A stretch of DNA of 58,197 nucleotides from Nocardioides sp. YIM 152315 (GCF_029210375.1 NZ_JARGER010000003.1:1-58197); one strand, 5' to 3'. Positions 31,137 through 40,228 are shown, counted from the stretch's first letter. The notes: generated by a model from the sequence alone, not told the origin. Program-made: numbers and translations.

Positions 31137-32846
31137 GTGGGGATGCTGATGCCGATCCGTGCGCGGCGGGTCGCGCGGATCGGGCTGCGCTGGCTCGCCT
31201 GGGTGCTCGTCGGGGTGGTCGTCAGCCTGCCCTTGGCGGCCGAGCGGGCGGTCGAGCACGCGCGGATCGACGACCGCCTGGGCACACTGCCGGTCCAGGT
31301 GAGGCTCGCCCACAACGGCTACACGACCTTGGACACCGGCATCCTCGGGAAGCTCTACTGGCAGCGCACCGGGGCCCTGGGGTTCGGTGCGTCGCTGCGC
31401 TCGACCGGGCCGCCGATCGCTGGCGGGACCCTCGCGTCGTACGTGTCACCGAAGTTCGTGAGCGCCAACGCCAGGTTCCTCGAGAGCCCGGACCGGCTCG
31501 CGGCGACGTACGGCGCCGAGATGCGCCGGCAGGTGGTCGTCACCGGTGTCTGGTACGCCGTGATCGGCGGCCTGCTGGTCGGCACGGTGCTGTTCGCGGG
31601 CGCGAGCGCCGGCGCCGCGAGGCGACGCTCCCGGCGGGTGCGGTGGATCGCCGGTACCGCGGTGGTCGTCATCGCAGCCGGCTGCTCGACCACGGCCGCC
31701 GTCATCGAGTTCAGGCACTGGGACGGCAGCCAGGTCGCCGAGCGGAGCTACCCGATGCCGACCCGGCCAGAGCTCTCCTTCAGCAGCCCGCAGACCCGCG
31801 AGATCGCCGAGCAGGTCCGGCCCTTCATCGAGAAGAACACCACCCGCATCCGGGAGCGCAACAGCCGGTACGAGGAGACGTCGGCGACCTCCGTCCGGGA
31901 GCAGCTCGCCGACCACCTGTCCTCGCTGGCTCCGCGGGAGGGGGAGGAGATCGTGATCGCCGAGGCCGATCCGCAGGGCAGCGAGGTCGGCACCGACGTA
32001 CGCCGTGACCTCTACGCGGCGCTGGCGGACGCCCTCGACGCGGCCGGCGCCGACCCGGACTCGGTGGTGCTGCGCACGATCGCCGGTGACATCAGCTCCA
32101 ACGGCACCGTCGCCGAGAAGGACTTCGTCCACGACGAGGTGGCCGCGTCGTCGGACATCCCGGTGGTCGCGGCGAAGGGCGACCACGACACCGACGTCAC
32201 GGTCGACCAGCTCCTCGACGCCGGCGCGACGGTGCCGGACACCGAGGTCGTCGACGCGGCCGGCCTGCGGATCGCGAGCGCCCGCGACCCGGCGTTCAAG
32301 GCGCTCTTCGGCGGACTGGTCGTCAACGACTCCGGCACCACCGAGGAGGAGACCGGCGCCGCGCTGCGCGAGGTCGTCGACGACGAGGACGCCGGGTCGG
32401 TCGTCGTCGTGCTGCACCAGCCGCGCGCGGTCGACGGCTACCTCGAGGGCGAGCTGGAGGCGGCGAAGCTGGCCGGCGACTCGCTCACGACCCCGGTCGA
32501 CGACGGCGTCCCGGACCTGCCCCCGGGCATCATCACCTACGGCCACCTGCACGACCCGGCCGGGCCGTGGGTGATCTGGAACACCGACGGTGACGAGGTG
32601 ACCTGGACCGTCGTCACCCAGCTCGGCACCGCCGGCGGCGTGGAGGAGAACCCGACCTTCAACAGGTTCTCCACGCCGTTCTCGACCCCGCTCAAGGCCC
32701 TGAGCGTGCAGCTGCAGTACGTGAACGTCGAGTCCGGCCTGCAGACCGGCTACCTGCCGATCAGCTTCGCGACCGACGGGACCGCCACCGTCGGACCTCG
32801 CACCGAGGTCGGGCTGCCGGGCGGGATGCCGGGACCGGCACGGTGA
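31137..32846 (+). CDS. Membrane protein with a degenerate metallophosphoesterase domain
   Basis: This protein of about 569 residues has an N-terminal transmembrane helix (about 16-35), an extracytoplasmic loop, then two helices (about 140-160 and 170-190). The C-terminal domain keeps several metallophosphoesterase motifs: AGDISSNGT, KGDHDTD (usual GNHD), VLHQPRA and YGHLHDP (GHxH). The first metal motif DxH is missing; the matching place reads IAEADPQG. Metal binding may be altered, and it may bind rather than cleave its ligand. GTG 31137 sits 6 nt after AGGA; ATG 31143 is the alternative. Confidence 0.7.
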   Translation: MGMLMPIRARRVARIGLRWLAWVLVGVVVSLPLAAERAVEHARIDDRLGTLPVQVRLAHNGYTTLDTGILGKLYWQRTGALGFGASLRSTGPPIAGGTLASYVSPKFVSANARFLESPDRLAATYGAEMRRQVVVTGVWYAVIGGLLVGTVLFAGASAGAARRRSRRVRWIAGTAVVVIAAGCSTTAAVIEFRHWDGSQVAERSYPMPTRPELSFSSPQTREIAEQVRPFIEKNTTRIRERNSRYEETSATSVREQLADHLSSLAPREGEEIVIAEADPQGSEVGTDVRRDLYAALADALDAAGADPDSVVLRTIAGDISSNGTVAEKDFVHDEVAASSDIPVVAAKGDHDTDVTVDQLLDAGATVPDTEVVDAAGLRIASARDPAFKALFGGLVVNDSGTTEEETGAALREVVDDEDAGSVVVVLHQPRAVDGYLEGELEAAKLAGDSLTTPVDDGVPDLPPGIITYGHLHDPAGPWVIWNTDGDEVTWTVVTQLGTAGGVEENPTFNRFSTPFSTPLKALSVQLQYVNVESGLQTGYLPISFATDGTATVGPRTEVGLPGGMPGPAR

Positions 32847-32888
32847 GTGCGAGGCGACAGCGGTCATCGGCCGGCCGCACGGCTCCGG

Positions 32889-34151
32889 TCACAGCAGCGG
32901 GCGCAGGGGAGCGAGGATCATCTCGGTGAACTTCCGGTGCAGGTCCCGCGCCTCCCACTCGCCGCGGGTGAGCTCGAGGCAGTTGGACTCGTCGGCGGCG
33001 TAGATGCGCTCCTGCTCGGCGGCGAACGCGGGATCGATGACCTCGACGTTGATCTCGTAGTTGCCCTGCAGGCTCAGGCGGTCGACGTTCGCGGTGCCGA
33101 TCGTCGCCCAGATGCCGTCGATCGTCGAGGTCTTCGCGTGCACCATCGCGTCCTTGAACCGGAAGATCCGCACCCCCGCGTCGAGCAGCTGGGAGAAGTA
33201 CCCGCGCGAGATCCAGTCGGCGACGATGTGGTTGGACTTCAGCGGCACGAGCAGGCGGACGTCGACGCCGCGACGCGCGGCGTCCTTCATCGCGTCGACG
33301 AAGTCCTGGTCCGGGCAGAAGTAGGCGTGGGTCATCCAGACCCGGCTCGAGGCGCGGTTGATCGCCTCGATGTACATGGACCGGATCGGGAACATCCACA
33401 GCCTCGGCACGTTGCGGTGGAACCGGATCCGCGGCTCCCAGGTCGAGGCGGTCTCGAGCAGCAGTGGCCGCTCCGACGTACCGATCCGGCGCCGGCGGCT
33501 GAGGTTCCAGAAGTCCGCGAACGCGCGCTTGAGGTCCCAGACGCCCGGCCCGGTGATGCGCACGTGGGTGTCGCGCCACTCGGTGGCGTACGCCGTGCCG
33601 ATGTTGTAGCCGCCGACGAACCCGACCGCGTCGTCGACCACGAGGATCTTGCGGTGGTCGCGGCCGTAGCGCGCGAGGTCGTAGAACTTCCAGCCGGCCG
33701 GGTAGACCGGGTAGCGCAGCACCTTCATCGTCGGCGGGAAGCGCTTGAACCGCGGTGAGACGACGAGGTTCGCGAAGCCGTCGTAGACGCAGTAGACCTC
33801 GACGCCCCGGTCGGCCGCCGCGGCCAGCGCCCCCTTGAACCGCTCGCCGACCTCGTCGCCCTTCCAGATGTAGGTCTCGAAGAGGATCTGTCGCTCGGCC
33901 CTCTCGATCGCCTCGAGCATCGCGTCGTACAGGTCCTGCCCGAACGTGTACGTCGTGAGCGTGCCGTCGCCGACCTCCACCTCCTGCGGCGGGGTCACCG
34001 GGAACGGCTTCGGCCGCTTGCCGCGTCGCCGGTAGGAGTCGACAAGGGACATCCCGATCGCGAGGGCCAGCTGGACGCCGACGACGGTCAGCATGGTCCG
34101 GCGGACCACTCGCAGCACCCGTCCGAGGCTGGGGGAGGGGGCGCGGCTCAC
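32889..34151 (-). CDS. Phospholipase D-superfamily protein, cardiolipin synthase-like
   Basis: This 420-residue protein has an N-terminal transmembrane helix (about 20-36) and two HKD motifs: DHRKILVVDDAVGFVGGYN near 165 and MVHAKTSTIDGIWATIGTANVD near 340. This is the pattern of bacterial cardiolipin synthases that condense two phosphatidylglycerols. The GTG start follows a TAGATT box by 6 nt, suggesting leaderless transcription. It is divergent from uvrB. Confidence 0.9.
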   Translation of the reverse strand: MSRAPSPSLGRVLRVVRRTMLTVVGVQLALAIGMSLVDSYRRRGKRPKPFPVTPPQEVEVGDGTLTTYTFGQDLYDAMLEAIERAERQILFETYIWKGDEVGERFKGALAAAADRGVEVYCVYDGFANLVVSPRFKRFPPTMKVLRYPVYPAGWKFYDLARYGRDHRKILVVDDAVGFVGGYNIGTAYATEWRDTHVRITGPGVWDLKRAFADFWNLSRRRRIGTSERPLLLETASTWEPRIRFHRNVPRLWMFPIRSMYIEAINRASSRVWMTHAYFCPDQDFVDAMKDAARRGVDVRLLVPLKSNHIVADWISRGYFSQLLDAGVRIFRFKDAMVHAKTSTIDGIWATIGTANVDRLSLQGNYEINVEVIDPAFAAEQERIYAADESNCLELTRGEWEARDLHRKFTEMILAPLRPLL

Positions 34152-34157
34152 GGGCCC

Positions 34158-34163
34158 AATCTA
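34158..34163 (-). promoter_or_regulatory. -10 box of a probable leaderless promoter
   Basis: TAGATT on the minus strand lies 6 nt before GTG 34151 of the cardiolipin synthase-like gene. Confidence 0.5.
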
Positions 34164-34229
34164 GCGAGCGCCCCGCGGGCGCGACCGGTCGCCTCGTCGA
34201 CGGGTCGGGGGACTGTCGGTGCCTCCGTC

Positions 34230-34235
34230 TACGCT
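34230..34235 (+). promoter_or_regulatory. -10 box of a probable leaderless uvrB promoter
   Basis: TACGCT ends 7 nt before ATG 34243. No SOS box was found in the 91-nt gap. Confidence 0.5.
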
Positions 34236-34242
34236 CGATGAC

Positions 34243-36360
34243 ATGCGACCAGTGACCGACCTGGAGCGCCGGGTGGCGCCGTTCAAGGTCGTCTCCGACT
34301 ACCAGCCCTCCGGCGACCAGCCGACCGCGATCGCGGAGATCAGCAAGCGGGTCAAGGGCGGGGTCGAGGACGTCGTGCTGCTCGGTGCGACCGGCACCGG
34401 CAAGACCGCGACCGTGGCGTGGGTCGCCGAGCAGCTGCAGCGCCCGGTGCTGGTGATGCAGCCCAACAAGACCCTGGCCGCGCAGTTCGCCAACGAGCTG
34501 CGCCAGCTCTTCCCCGACAACGCGGTCGAGTACTTCGTCTCGTACTACGACTACTACCAGCCCGAGGCCTACGTCCCGCAGACCGACACCTACATCGAGA
34601 AGGACTCCTCGATCAACGAGGAGGTCGAGCGGCTGCGGCACTCGGCGACCAACAGCCTGCTCACCCGGCGCGACGTGATCGTCGTCAGCACCGTCTCCTG
34701 CATCTACGGACTCGGCACGCCGCAGGAGTACGTCGACCGGATGATCCGCCTCAAGGTCGGCGAGGAGCACGACCGCGACTCGATCCTGCGGCGTCTCGTC
34801 GAGATCCAGTACACCCGCAACGACATGTCCTTCACCCGCGGCACCTTCCGGGTGCGCGGCGACACCCTCGAGATCTTCCCCGTCTACGAGGAGCTCGCGG
34901 TGCGGGTGGAGTTCTTCGGTGACGAGATCGAGCGGCTGATGACGCTGCACCCGGTCACGGGCGAGGTCGTCACCGAGGACCAGGAGCTCTACATCTTCCC
35001 GGCGACCCACTACGTCGCCGGACCGGAGCGCATGGAGCGCGCGATCCAGGGGATCGAGCTGGAGCTGGAGGACCAGCTGGCGAGGTTCGAGCGCGAGGGC
35101 AAGCTGCTGGAGGCACAGCGGCTGCGGATGCGCACGACGTACGACGTCGAGATGATGCGCCAGGTCGGCTCGTGCTCGGGCATCGAGAACTACTCGATGC
35201 ACATCGACGGCCGCACGCGCGGCTCGGCGCCCAACTGCCTGCTCGACTACTTCCCCGAGGACTTCGTGCTCGTCGTCGACGAGTCGCACGTCGCCGTGCC
35301 GCAGATCGGCGGCATGTACGAAGGCGACATGTCGCGCAAGCGCAACCTGGTCGACCACGGCTTCCGGCTGCCGAGCGCGATGGACAACCGGCCGCTGCGG
35401 TGGGAGGAGTTCCTCGACCGCGTCGGGCAAACCATCTACCTCTCCGCGACGCCGGGTGACTACGAGCTCGACAAGGTGCAGGGCGACACGGTCGAGCAGA
35501 TCATCCGCCCGACCGGGCTGGTCGACCCCGAGGTCGTCGTGAAGCCCACCAAGGGCCAGATCGACGACCTCATCCACGAGATCAACGAGCGGGTCGAGAA
35601 GAACGAGCGCGTGCTCGTCACGACGCTGACCAAGAAGATGTCCGAGGACCTCACCGACTACCTCCTCGACGCCGGTGTCCGCACCCGCTACCTGCACTCC
35701 GAGGTCGACACGCTCAAGCGCATCGAGCTGCTCCGCGACCTCCGCCTGGGGCAGTACGACGTGCTCGTCGGCATCAACCTGCTCCGCGAGGGCCTCGACC
35801 TGCCCGAGGTGTCGCTGGTCGCGATCCTCGACGCCGACAAGGAGGGCTTCCTGCGCTCCGACAAGTCGCTGATCCAGACGATCGGCCGCGCGGCGCGCAA
35901 CGTGTCGGGGCAGGTGCACATGTACGCCGACAAGATCACGCCGTCGATGGAGTCGGCGATCGACGAGACCAACCGGCGCCGTGCCAAGCAGGTCGCCTAC
36001 AACGAGGCCCACGGCATCGACCCGCAGCCGCTGCGCAAGAAGATCGCCGACATCACCGACATGCTCGCCCGCGAGGACGAGTCCACTCAGGCGCTGCTGG
36101 AGACCTGGCAGACCCAGGACCCGAAGAACCGCAAGGCCCCCGTGCCCGCGCTGTCCCGCGCCGCGGGGGGCGAGTCCGGGCAGCACACGAAGGACCTCGC
36201 CGGCCTGCCGAGCGCGGAGCTCGCCCAGCTCATCCAGGAGCTGACCGATCAGATGAAGGGTGCGGCCGCCGAGCTGCACTTCGAGGTCGCCGCCCGGCTG
36301 CGCGACGAGATCGGCGACCTGAAGAAGGAGCTGCGACAGATGATGGAGGCGACGAAGTGA
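34243..36360 (+). CDS. uvrB: UvrABC system protein B
   Basis: This 705-residue UvrB is the damage-verifying helicase-like subunit of nucleotide excision repair. It has Walker A GATGTGKT near residue 45, the [12 protein letters not shown] beta-hairpin, DESH (Walker B), [14 protein letters not shown], and the C-terminal UVR motif [18 protein letters not shown] for UvrC contact. All domains look intact. The ATG at 34243 is selected by length and by the -10 box. Its GTGA stop overlap with the VOC gene shows the two are coupled. Confidence 0.98.
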   Translation: MRPVTDLERRVAPFKVVSDYQPSGDQPTAIAEISKRVKGGVEDVVLLGATGTGKTATVAWVAEQLQRPVLVMQPNKTLAAQFANELRQLFPDNAVEYFVSYYDYYQPEAYVPQTDTYIEKDSSINEEVERLRHSATNSLLTRRDVIVVSTVSCIYGLGTPQEYVDRMIRLKVGEEHDRDSILRRLVEIQYTRNDMSFTRGTFRVRGDTLEIFPVYEELAVRVEFFGDEIERLMTLHPVTGEVVTEDQELYIFPATHYVAGPERMERAIQGIELELEDQLARFEREGKLLEAQRLRMRTTYDVEMMRQVGSCSGIENYSMHIDGRTRGSAPNCLLDYFPEDFVLVVDESHVAVPQIGGMYEGDMSRKRNLVDHGFRLPSAMDNRPLRWEEFLDRVGQTIYLSATPGDYELDKVQGDTVEQIIRPTGLVDPEVVVKPTKGQIDDLIHEINERVEKNERVLVTTLTKKMSEDLTDYLLDAGVRTRYLHSEVDTLKRIELLRDLRLGQYDVLVGINLLREGLDLPEVSLVAILDADKEGFLRSDKSLIQTIGRAARNVSGQVHMYADKITPSMESAIDETNRRRAKQVAYNEAHGIDPQPLRKKIADITDMLAREDESTQALLETWQTQDPKNRKAPVPALSRAAGGESGQHTKDLAGLPSAELAQLIQELTDQMKGAAAELHFEVAARLRDEIGDLKKELRQMMEATK

Positions 36361-36794
36361 GTGCTGTGAAGCAGGTCCAGATCACCTTCGACTGCGCGGA
36401 TCCCCGCGCGCTGTCGCTGTTCTGGTGCGAGGTGCTGGGCTACGTGTTCCCTGCGCCCCCGCCCGGCTTCGAGTCGTGGGACGCCTTCTCCGAGACCCTG
36501 CCCGAGGCGCAGCGCAACAGCGCGTCCGCCTGTGTCGACCCCGACGGCGTCGGCCCGCGGCTGTTCTTCCAGCAGGTGCCCGAGGGCAAGGCGGCCAAGA
36601 ACCGCGTCCACCTCGACGTCCGGGCCGCCCCGGGTCTGGTCGGCGACGACCGGATGACGGCTCTCGAGGCGGAGTGCGAGCGCCTCGTCGCCCTCGGCGC
36701 CAGCCGCCAGCGGCGCTTCGAGCCGGACCCGCCGATGAGCAACGGCTTCGTCGTGATGCAGGACCCGGAGGGCAACGAGTTCTGTCTCGACTGA
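36357..36794 (+). CDS. VOC-family (glyoxalase/bleomycin-resistance-like) protein
   Basis: This 145-residue protein has two beta-alpha-beta-beta-beta modules: [23 protein letters not shown] at the start, RVHLDVRA in the middle and [12 protein letters not shown] at the end. These match actinobacterial VOC proteins of the glyoxalase-like type. The substrate is unknown. It begins inside the uvrB stop. Its own stop codon is part of the left arm of the cloverleaf repeat that follows directly. Confidence 0.88.
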   Translation: MSAVKQVQITFDCADPRALSLFWCEVLGYVFPAPPPGFESWDAFSETLPEAQRNSASACVDPDGVGPRLFFQQVPEGKAAKNRVHLDVRAAPGLVGDDRMTALEAECERLVALGASRQRRFEPDPPMSNGFVVMQDPEGNEFCLD

Positions 36795-36887
36795 GGCGGT
36801 TTCGAGACGGTTGCTGCGCAACCTCCTCAACCACCGTGGGCGGTGGTTGAGGAAGGCGCGCTGGCGCCTGTCTCGAAACCGCCTCAG
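36791..36887 (+). repeat. Cloverleaf-shaped palindromic repeat, full copy A
   Basis: Outer arms CTGAGGCGGTTTCGAGAC (36791-36808) and the exact complement (36870-36887) pair over 18 bp. Inside lie three perfect hairpins: GGTTGC/GCAACC (36809-36823), CCTCAACCACCG with its complement (36825-36852, 12 bp) and AGGCGC/GCGCCT (36854-36869). Almost every base is paired in a four-way junction. Related copies lie at 49978-50077, 50095-50166 and 56525-56604. The VOC stop codon is inside the left arm, so the element may also end that transcript. Confidence 0.85.
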
Positions 36888-36939
36888 CCTCCGTGCGGTA
36901 CGAGGGTGCCCCGGCGCCGGAGCCTGGCAACCACCGACC

Positions 36940-36945
36940 TAGAAT
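36940..36945 (+). promoter_or_regulatory. -10 box of a probable leaderless promoter
   Basis: TAGAAT ends 7 nt before GTG 36953 of the MFS gene. The GGGGGA in between is too close to the start to act as a normal ribosome-binding site. Confidence 0.55.
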
Positions 36946-36952
36946 CGGGGGA

Positions 36953-38248
36953 GTGACTGAGCGGCCGACGACCGTGACGGTCCGCGCCTGGTCGGTGTGG
37001 ATCGTCGGGTTGCTGGTCTACCTGGTCGCCGTGTTCCACCGCTCCTCGCTGGCCGTGGCCGGCCTGGCCGCCACGGAGCGCTTCGACATCTCCGCGTCCC
37101 AGCTCGCGACCTTCACGATGCTCCAGCTCGTGGTGTACGCCGGCATGCAGATCCCGGTCGGCCTGCTGGTCGACCGGTTCGGCTCGCGCAGCGTGCTGCT
37201 CTGCGGCACGCTGCTGCTCACGCTCGCCCAGACGGGCTTCGCCCTCGCCGACAGCTACCCGGCGGCGCTGGCCGCCCGGGTGTTCGTCGGGATGGGGGAC
37301 GCGATGACGTTCATCTGCGTCCTCCGGCTGGTGGCGACCTGGTTCCCGGCGCGACGGATCCCGCTCGTCACGCAGCTCACGGGCACGCTCGGGCAGCTCG
37401 GCGCGGTGCTGGCCGCGGCGCCGATGACCTGGGCGCTCGGCCAGCTCGGCTGGACGCCGGCGTACCTGCTCGCCGCCTCGATAGGTCTCGCCCTCGCGGT
37501 CGCCGTGCTGCTCGTGCTCCAGGACTCGCCGACCCACCGACACCTCCGCGGCCCCGCGATGTCGTGGCCGGCGATCCGGACGAGCCTGGCGGCGTCGTGG
37601 GCGCACCCGGGGACCCGGCTGGGCTTCTGGATGCACTTCACGACGCAGTTCAGCGCGACGGCGCTGACGCTGCTGTGGGGCTACCCGTTCTTCGTCCGGG
37701 GCGAGGACCAGTCGTCGGCGTCCGCCGGCCTGCTGCTCACGCTGATGGTGCTCGCCGTGATGGCCGCCGGACCGACCCTGGGCTGGCTGGTCGGCGCCCA
37801 CCCGTGGCACCGCTCGACGATGGTGCTCGGCGTCGTCAGCACCATCGTGGCCGTGTGGACCGCCGTGCTCGCGTGGCCCGGCCAGGCGCCGTTCGGGCTG
37901 CTGGTCGTGCTCGTGGTCGTCGTGGGCGTCGGTGGCCCCGCGTCGATGATCGGCTTCGACGTCGGCCGCACCTCCAATCCGCACGAGCGACTCGCCAGCG
38001 CCAGCGGGATCATCAACCAGGGCGGCTTCCTCGCCAGCCTGCTGCTGGTCATCGCGATCGGCATCGTGCTCGACTGGCGTACGCCGGGCGGTGGATCCGA
38101 CTACACGCCCTCGGCCTTCCGCTGGGCGATGTGCACGCAGTACGTCCTGTGGGCGCTCGGGCTCGTGCAGGTCTACCGCTTCCGGGTGCGCACCCGTCGC
38201 GTGGTCGACCGCGACGAGCTCGAAGGAATCGCCCGGGCGATCGGCTGA
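36953..38248 (+). CDS. Major facilitator superfamily transporter
   Basis: This 431-residue protein has about twelve hydrophobic helices and the MFS loop 2-3 motif GLLVDRFGSRSVLL, with ARVFVGMGDAMTFICVLRLVATWFP in helix 4-5. A GFDVGRTSNPHERLASASG loop lies in the second half. It resembles nitrate/anion-type and general MFS carriers of actinobacteria; the substrate is unknown. It stands as a single gene with its own leaderless-type promoter after the cloverleaf repeat. Confidence 0.88.
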   Translation: MTERPTTVTVRAWSVWIVGLLVYLVAVFHRSSLAVAGLAATERFDISASQLATFTMLQLVVYAGMQIPVGLLVDRFGSRSVLLCGTLLLTLAQTGFALADSYPAALAARVFVGMGDAMTFICVLRLVATWFPARRIPLVTQLTGTLGQLGAVLAAAPMTWALGQLGWTPAYLLAASIGLALAVAVLLVLQDSPTHRHLRGPAMSWPAIRTSLAASWAHPGTRLGFWMHFTTQFSATALTLLWGYPFFVRGEDQSSASAGLLLTLMVLAVMAAGPTLGWLVGAHPWHRSTMVLGVVSTIVAVWTAVLAWPGQAPFGLLVVLVVVVGVGGPASMIGFDVGRTSNPHERLASASGIINQGGFLASLLLVIAIGIVLDWRTPGGGSDYTPSAFRWAMCTQYVLWALGLVQVYRFRVRTRRVVDRDELEGIARAIG

Positions 38249-38419
38249 AGGTCGCGGGATCCGGCGAGCTCGACCTCGACGGCGTCTTCCGACTGGCCTT
38301 CCCGTGGTCGTCGACGAAGCCCGCGAGCACCGAGCCGCAGCCCGGAGCGATCGCGGTGACGGCCGATCCCGAGGTGCTCTGCGCCATCTGACCGACGTTT
38401 GGGCGGCGCTGCGGGTGGC

Positions 38420-38425
38420 TACGTT
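38420..38425 (+). promoter_or_regulatory. -10 box of a probable leaderless promoter
   Basis: TACGTT ends 6 nt before ATG 38432. The gap 38249-38419 before it shows no gene I can support. Confidence 0.5.
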
Positions 38426-38431
38426 GCGGCC

Positions 38432-38992
38432 ATGACGAACATCGACCTGGGGCGTCCGGTGCAGGGGGACGTCGTCGACGTGATCCTCGACGACCACCGC
38501 CGGTTCGAGGCCCTGTTGCGCGACCTGCGCGACAGCAGCCAGGACCGGGACGCCGTACGACACGCCTTCGCCACCCTGCACGTCGCCCACGCGGAGGCGG
38601 AGGAGAAGTACGTCTATCCGAAGCTGCGGCGCAAGCACGCGGTCGACGAGCACGAGGCGGAGCACGGCGAGGAGGAGCACGCCGAGGGCAACGCCGCGCT
38701 GCTCAAGGTGCTCGAGCTCAAGGGCACCGACACCGAGGCGTTCGCCGACGCCGTCGAGGAGCTGGCGAGAGTCGTCAACCACCACCTCACCGAGGAGGAG
38801 CTGACCATCCTCAACCCCGCCCGCGACGAGGTCGGGCCCCAGGTGCGCGCCGACCTGGGGGAGCAGTTCTGCACCGAGCGCAACAGCCAGATCGACGCCG
38901 ACTGCGGCTCGATCGACAACGTCCGACGGATCGTCTCCGCGGCGCGCAAGGAGGGCTTGCTGGACGAGTACGAGGGCCGCGACGACGACTGA
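38432..38992 (+). CDS. Hemerythrin HHE-domain protein
   Basis: This 186-residue helical protein has the hemerythrin-like HHE pattern: DDHRRFEALLRDLRD, HVAHAEAEEKYVYP, EHGEEEHAEGNAALLKVLELKG and VNHHLTEEELTILNPARDEV, providing His and acidic ligands for a di-iron site. Members bind oxygen or NO or sense iron and oxidants. The C-terminal about 50 residues are an extra charged tail. It is convergent with the channel gene, 16 nt away. Confidence 0.9.
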   Translation: MTNIDLGRPVQGDVVDVILDDHRRFEALLRDLRDSSQDRDAVRHAFATLHVAHAEAEEKYVYPKLRRKHAVDEHEAEHGEEEHAEGNAALLKVLELKGTDTEAFADAVEELARVVNHHLTEEELTILNPARDEVGPQVRADLGEQFCTERNSQIDADCGSIDNVRRIVSAARKEGLLDEYEGRDDD

Positions 38993-39008
38993 CTCTCCGG
39001 CGCGCGGG

Positions 39009-39671
39009 CTACGGCGTCCGGCGTACGACGGCCAGGCTGACCAGCCGGGCCACCACGAGCGCGACGTAGAAGACGCCGGCGATCATCTCGACCATCACGA
39101 AGGACCGCGCGTGTCCCTGCACGGGCACGACGTCGGACAGCCCGACGCTGGTGAGCGTGCTGAAGGAGAGGTAGAGCAGCTCGAACCAGCTGCGGTCGCC
39201 CAGCCCCTCTGCGCCGAGGAAGGAGTCCGGCCAGATCGCCTGGCACCCGGCGTACACGTAGGCGAACCCCCAGGCGACCACGGTGAACGCGGCGCCGGTC
39301 GCGAACAGCTCGTCACGGGTGACCCGCTCGTCGTGGAAGAGGTACCGGATCATCGCGTAGGAGATGTAGAAGTAGAACGGCGCGTGCAGGAGCGCGGAGA
39401 CCAGCACGATGCCGTCGCTGTCGGGCTGGATGGCCTCGAGGACCGTCATCACCATCGCCGGGCCGCCGAAGACGAGCGCGATCCAGGTCAGCGCCGGCGT
39501 GGGGCGGACGGCGGCGAGCGCCGCGAGCACGATGCCGAGCTGGACGACGCCCACCACGGCGCGGCCCCACGCGGTCGAGTCGAGGAACGGGTAGGCGAGC
39601 ACCGCGACGAGCTGCGCCGCCAGCAGGGTGGCCGACGGGTGAGTGCGCACTGTCTCCCAGTGCAGCCTCAC
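39009..39671 (-). CDS. Single-pore ion-channel-like membrane protein
   Basis: This 220-residue protein has about five or six hydrophobic segments. The segment before the last helix, LLYLSFSTLTSVGLSDVVPV, matches the pore helix and filter of bacterial Ion_trans_2 potassium channels, but the TVGYGD filter reads TSVGLSD. Selectivity may therefore differ. The GTG start is in GTGA overlap with the upstream DUF1707 gene, so the two are cotranslated. Confidence 0.78.
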   Translation of the reverse strand: MRLHWETVRTHPSATLLAAQLVAVLAYPFLDSTAWGRAVVGVVQLGIVLAALAAVRPTPALTWIALVFGGPAMVMTVLEAIQPDSDGIVLVSALLHAPFYFYISYAMIRYLFHDERVTRDELFATGAAFTVVAWGFAYVYAGCQAIWPDSFLGAEGLGDRSWFELLYLSFSTLTSVGLSDVVPVQGHARSFVMVEMIAGVFYVALVVARLVSLAVVRRTP

Positions 39672-40216
39672 CGGCCCCAGCTCTTCCGCCGCTGGTCCTT
39701 CTCGCGCCTGCGCTCGAGCCGGCGGACCTCGCCGTCGACGATCTCCTGGCGCGAGGCCGCGGTGCGCACCAGGTGCAGCAGGCTGAAGACGATCACGAAG
39801 ATCGGCCAGAAGAAGTAGGGGTCCCATCCGCCGTCGGCGAAGGACGTCGCGAACCAGATGCCGGTGGTCAGCGTGCTGGCCCCGATGAACGAGAACACTG
39901 CCTCGCGTCGCTTCGACCGCCAGTGGCGGTGGGCCATCCGCTCCAGGTCGGACCGCGACGCCGCGACGAGGCTGCCGCCGGGCTCCGGCCTCGCCGGCAC
40001 CAGGTCGCGGAGCAGCGGATCGATGTCACCCAGGGTCCGCACCGTCCGCGCGGCGTCGCCACGCTCGTCGAACTCGGCAAGGTCGAGGCGCCCGTCGGCG
40101 TACGCCTCGGAGAGGACCTGGAGCAGGACCGAACGGTCCTGGTCCGAGGCGCGCAGCGCCTGGTACTGCCGATCCCGCGGGTCGTGCGTGAACGACGACC
40201 AGACCTCCCTGTCCAC
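39668..40216 (-). CDS. DUF1707 (SHOCT-like) and two-helix membrane protein
   Basis: This 182-residue protein has a DUF1707 domain at about 15-68 (LRASDQDRSVLLQVLSEAYADGRLDLAEFDERGDAA), common in actinobacteria, and two transmembrane helices at about 115-150 (AVFSFIGASTLTTGIWF and YFFWPIFVIVFSLLHLV). The GTG at 40216 is chosen because of a TACGAT box 6 nt upstream. The function is unknown; the coupled channel gene suggests a shared membrane role. Confidence 0.82.
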   Translation of the reverse strand: MDREVWSSFTHDPRDRQYQALRASDQDRSVLLQVLSEAYADGRLDLAEFDERGDAARTVRTLGDIDPLLRDLVPARPEPGGSLVAASRSDLERMAHRHWRSKRREAVFSFIGASTLTTGIWFATSFADGGWDPYFFWPIFVIVFSLLHLVRTAASRQEIVDGEVRRLERRREKDQRRKSWGR

Positions 40217-40222
40217 GCCGCC

Positions 40223-40228
40223 ATCGTA
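40223..40228 (-). promoter_or_regulatory. -10 box of a probable leaderless promoter
   Basis: TACGAT on the minus strand lies 6 nt before GTG 40216. Confidence 0.5.

Noticed and set aside
33938..33956. LexA-box-like sequence (CGAACGTGTACG) near uvrB
   Set aside because: It is only a partial match and lies inside the cardiolipin synthase-like coding region, about 290 nt from uvrB.
32761..36279. A very long open frame on the minus strand opposite uvrB and the end of its neighbours
   Set aside because: It is rich in Arg, Val, Asp and Leu with no recognisable domain and lies antisense to well-supported uvrB; long antisense frames are expected at this GC content. The same applies to minus-strand frames opposite 22030-26852, 41213-43216 and others.
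36791..36887. Cloverleaf as a tRNA gene
   Set aside because: The outer stem is 18 bp, the arm lengths and loops do not match tRNA (no anticodon loop, no TTC in a T-loop), and related copies lie inside a coding sequence.
38249..38391. Possible small gene or gene remnant after the MFS gene
   Set aside because: Open frames exist on both strands but have no start signal, ribosome-binding site or recognisable protein pattern.
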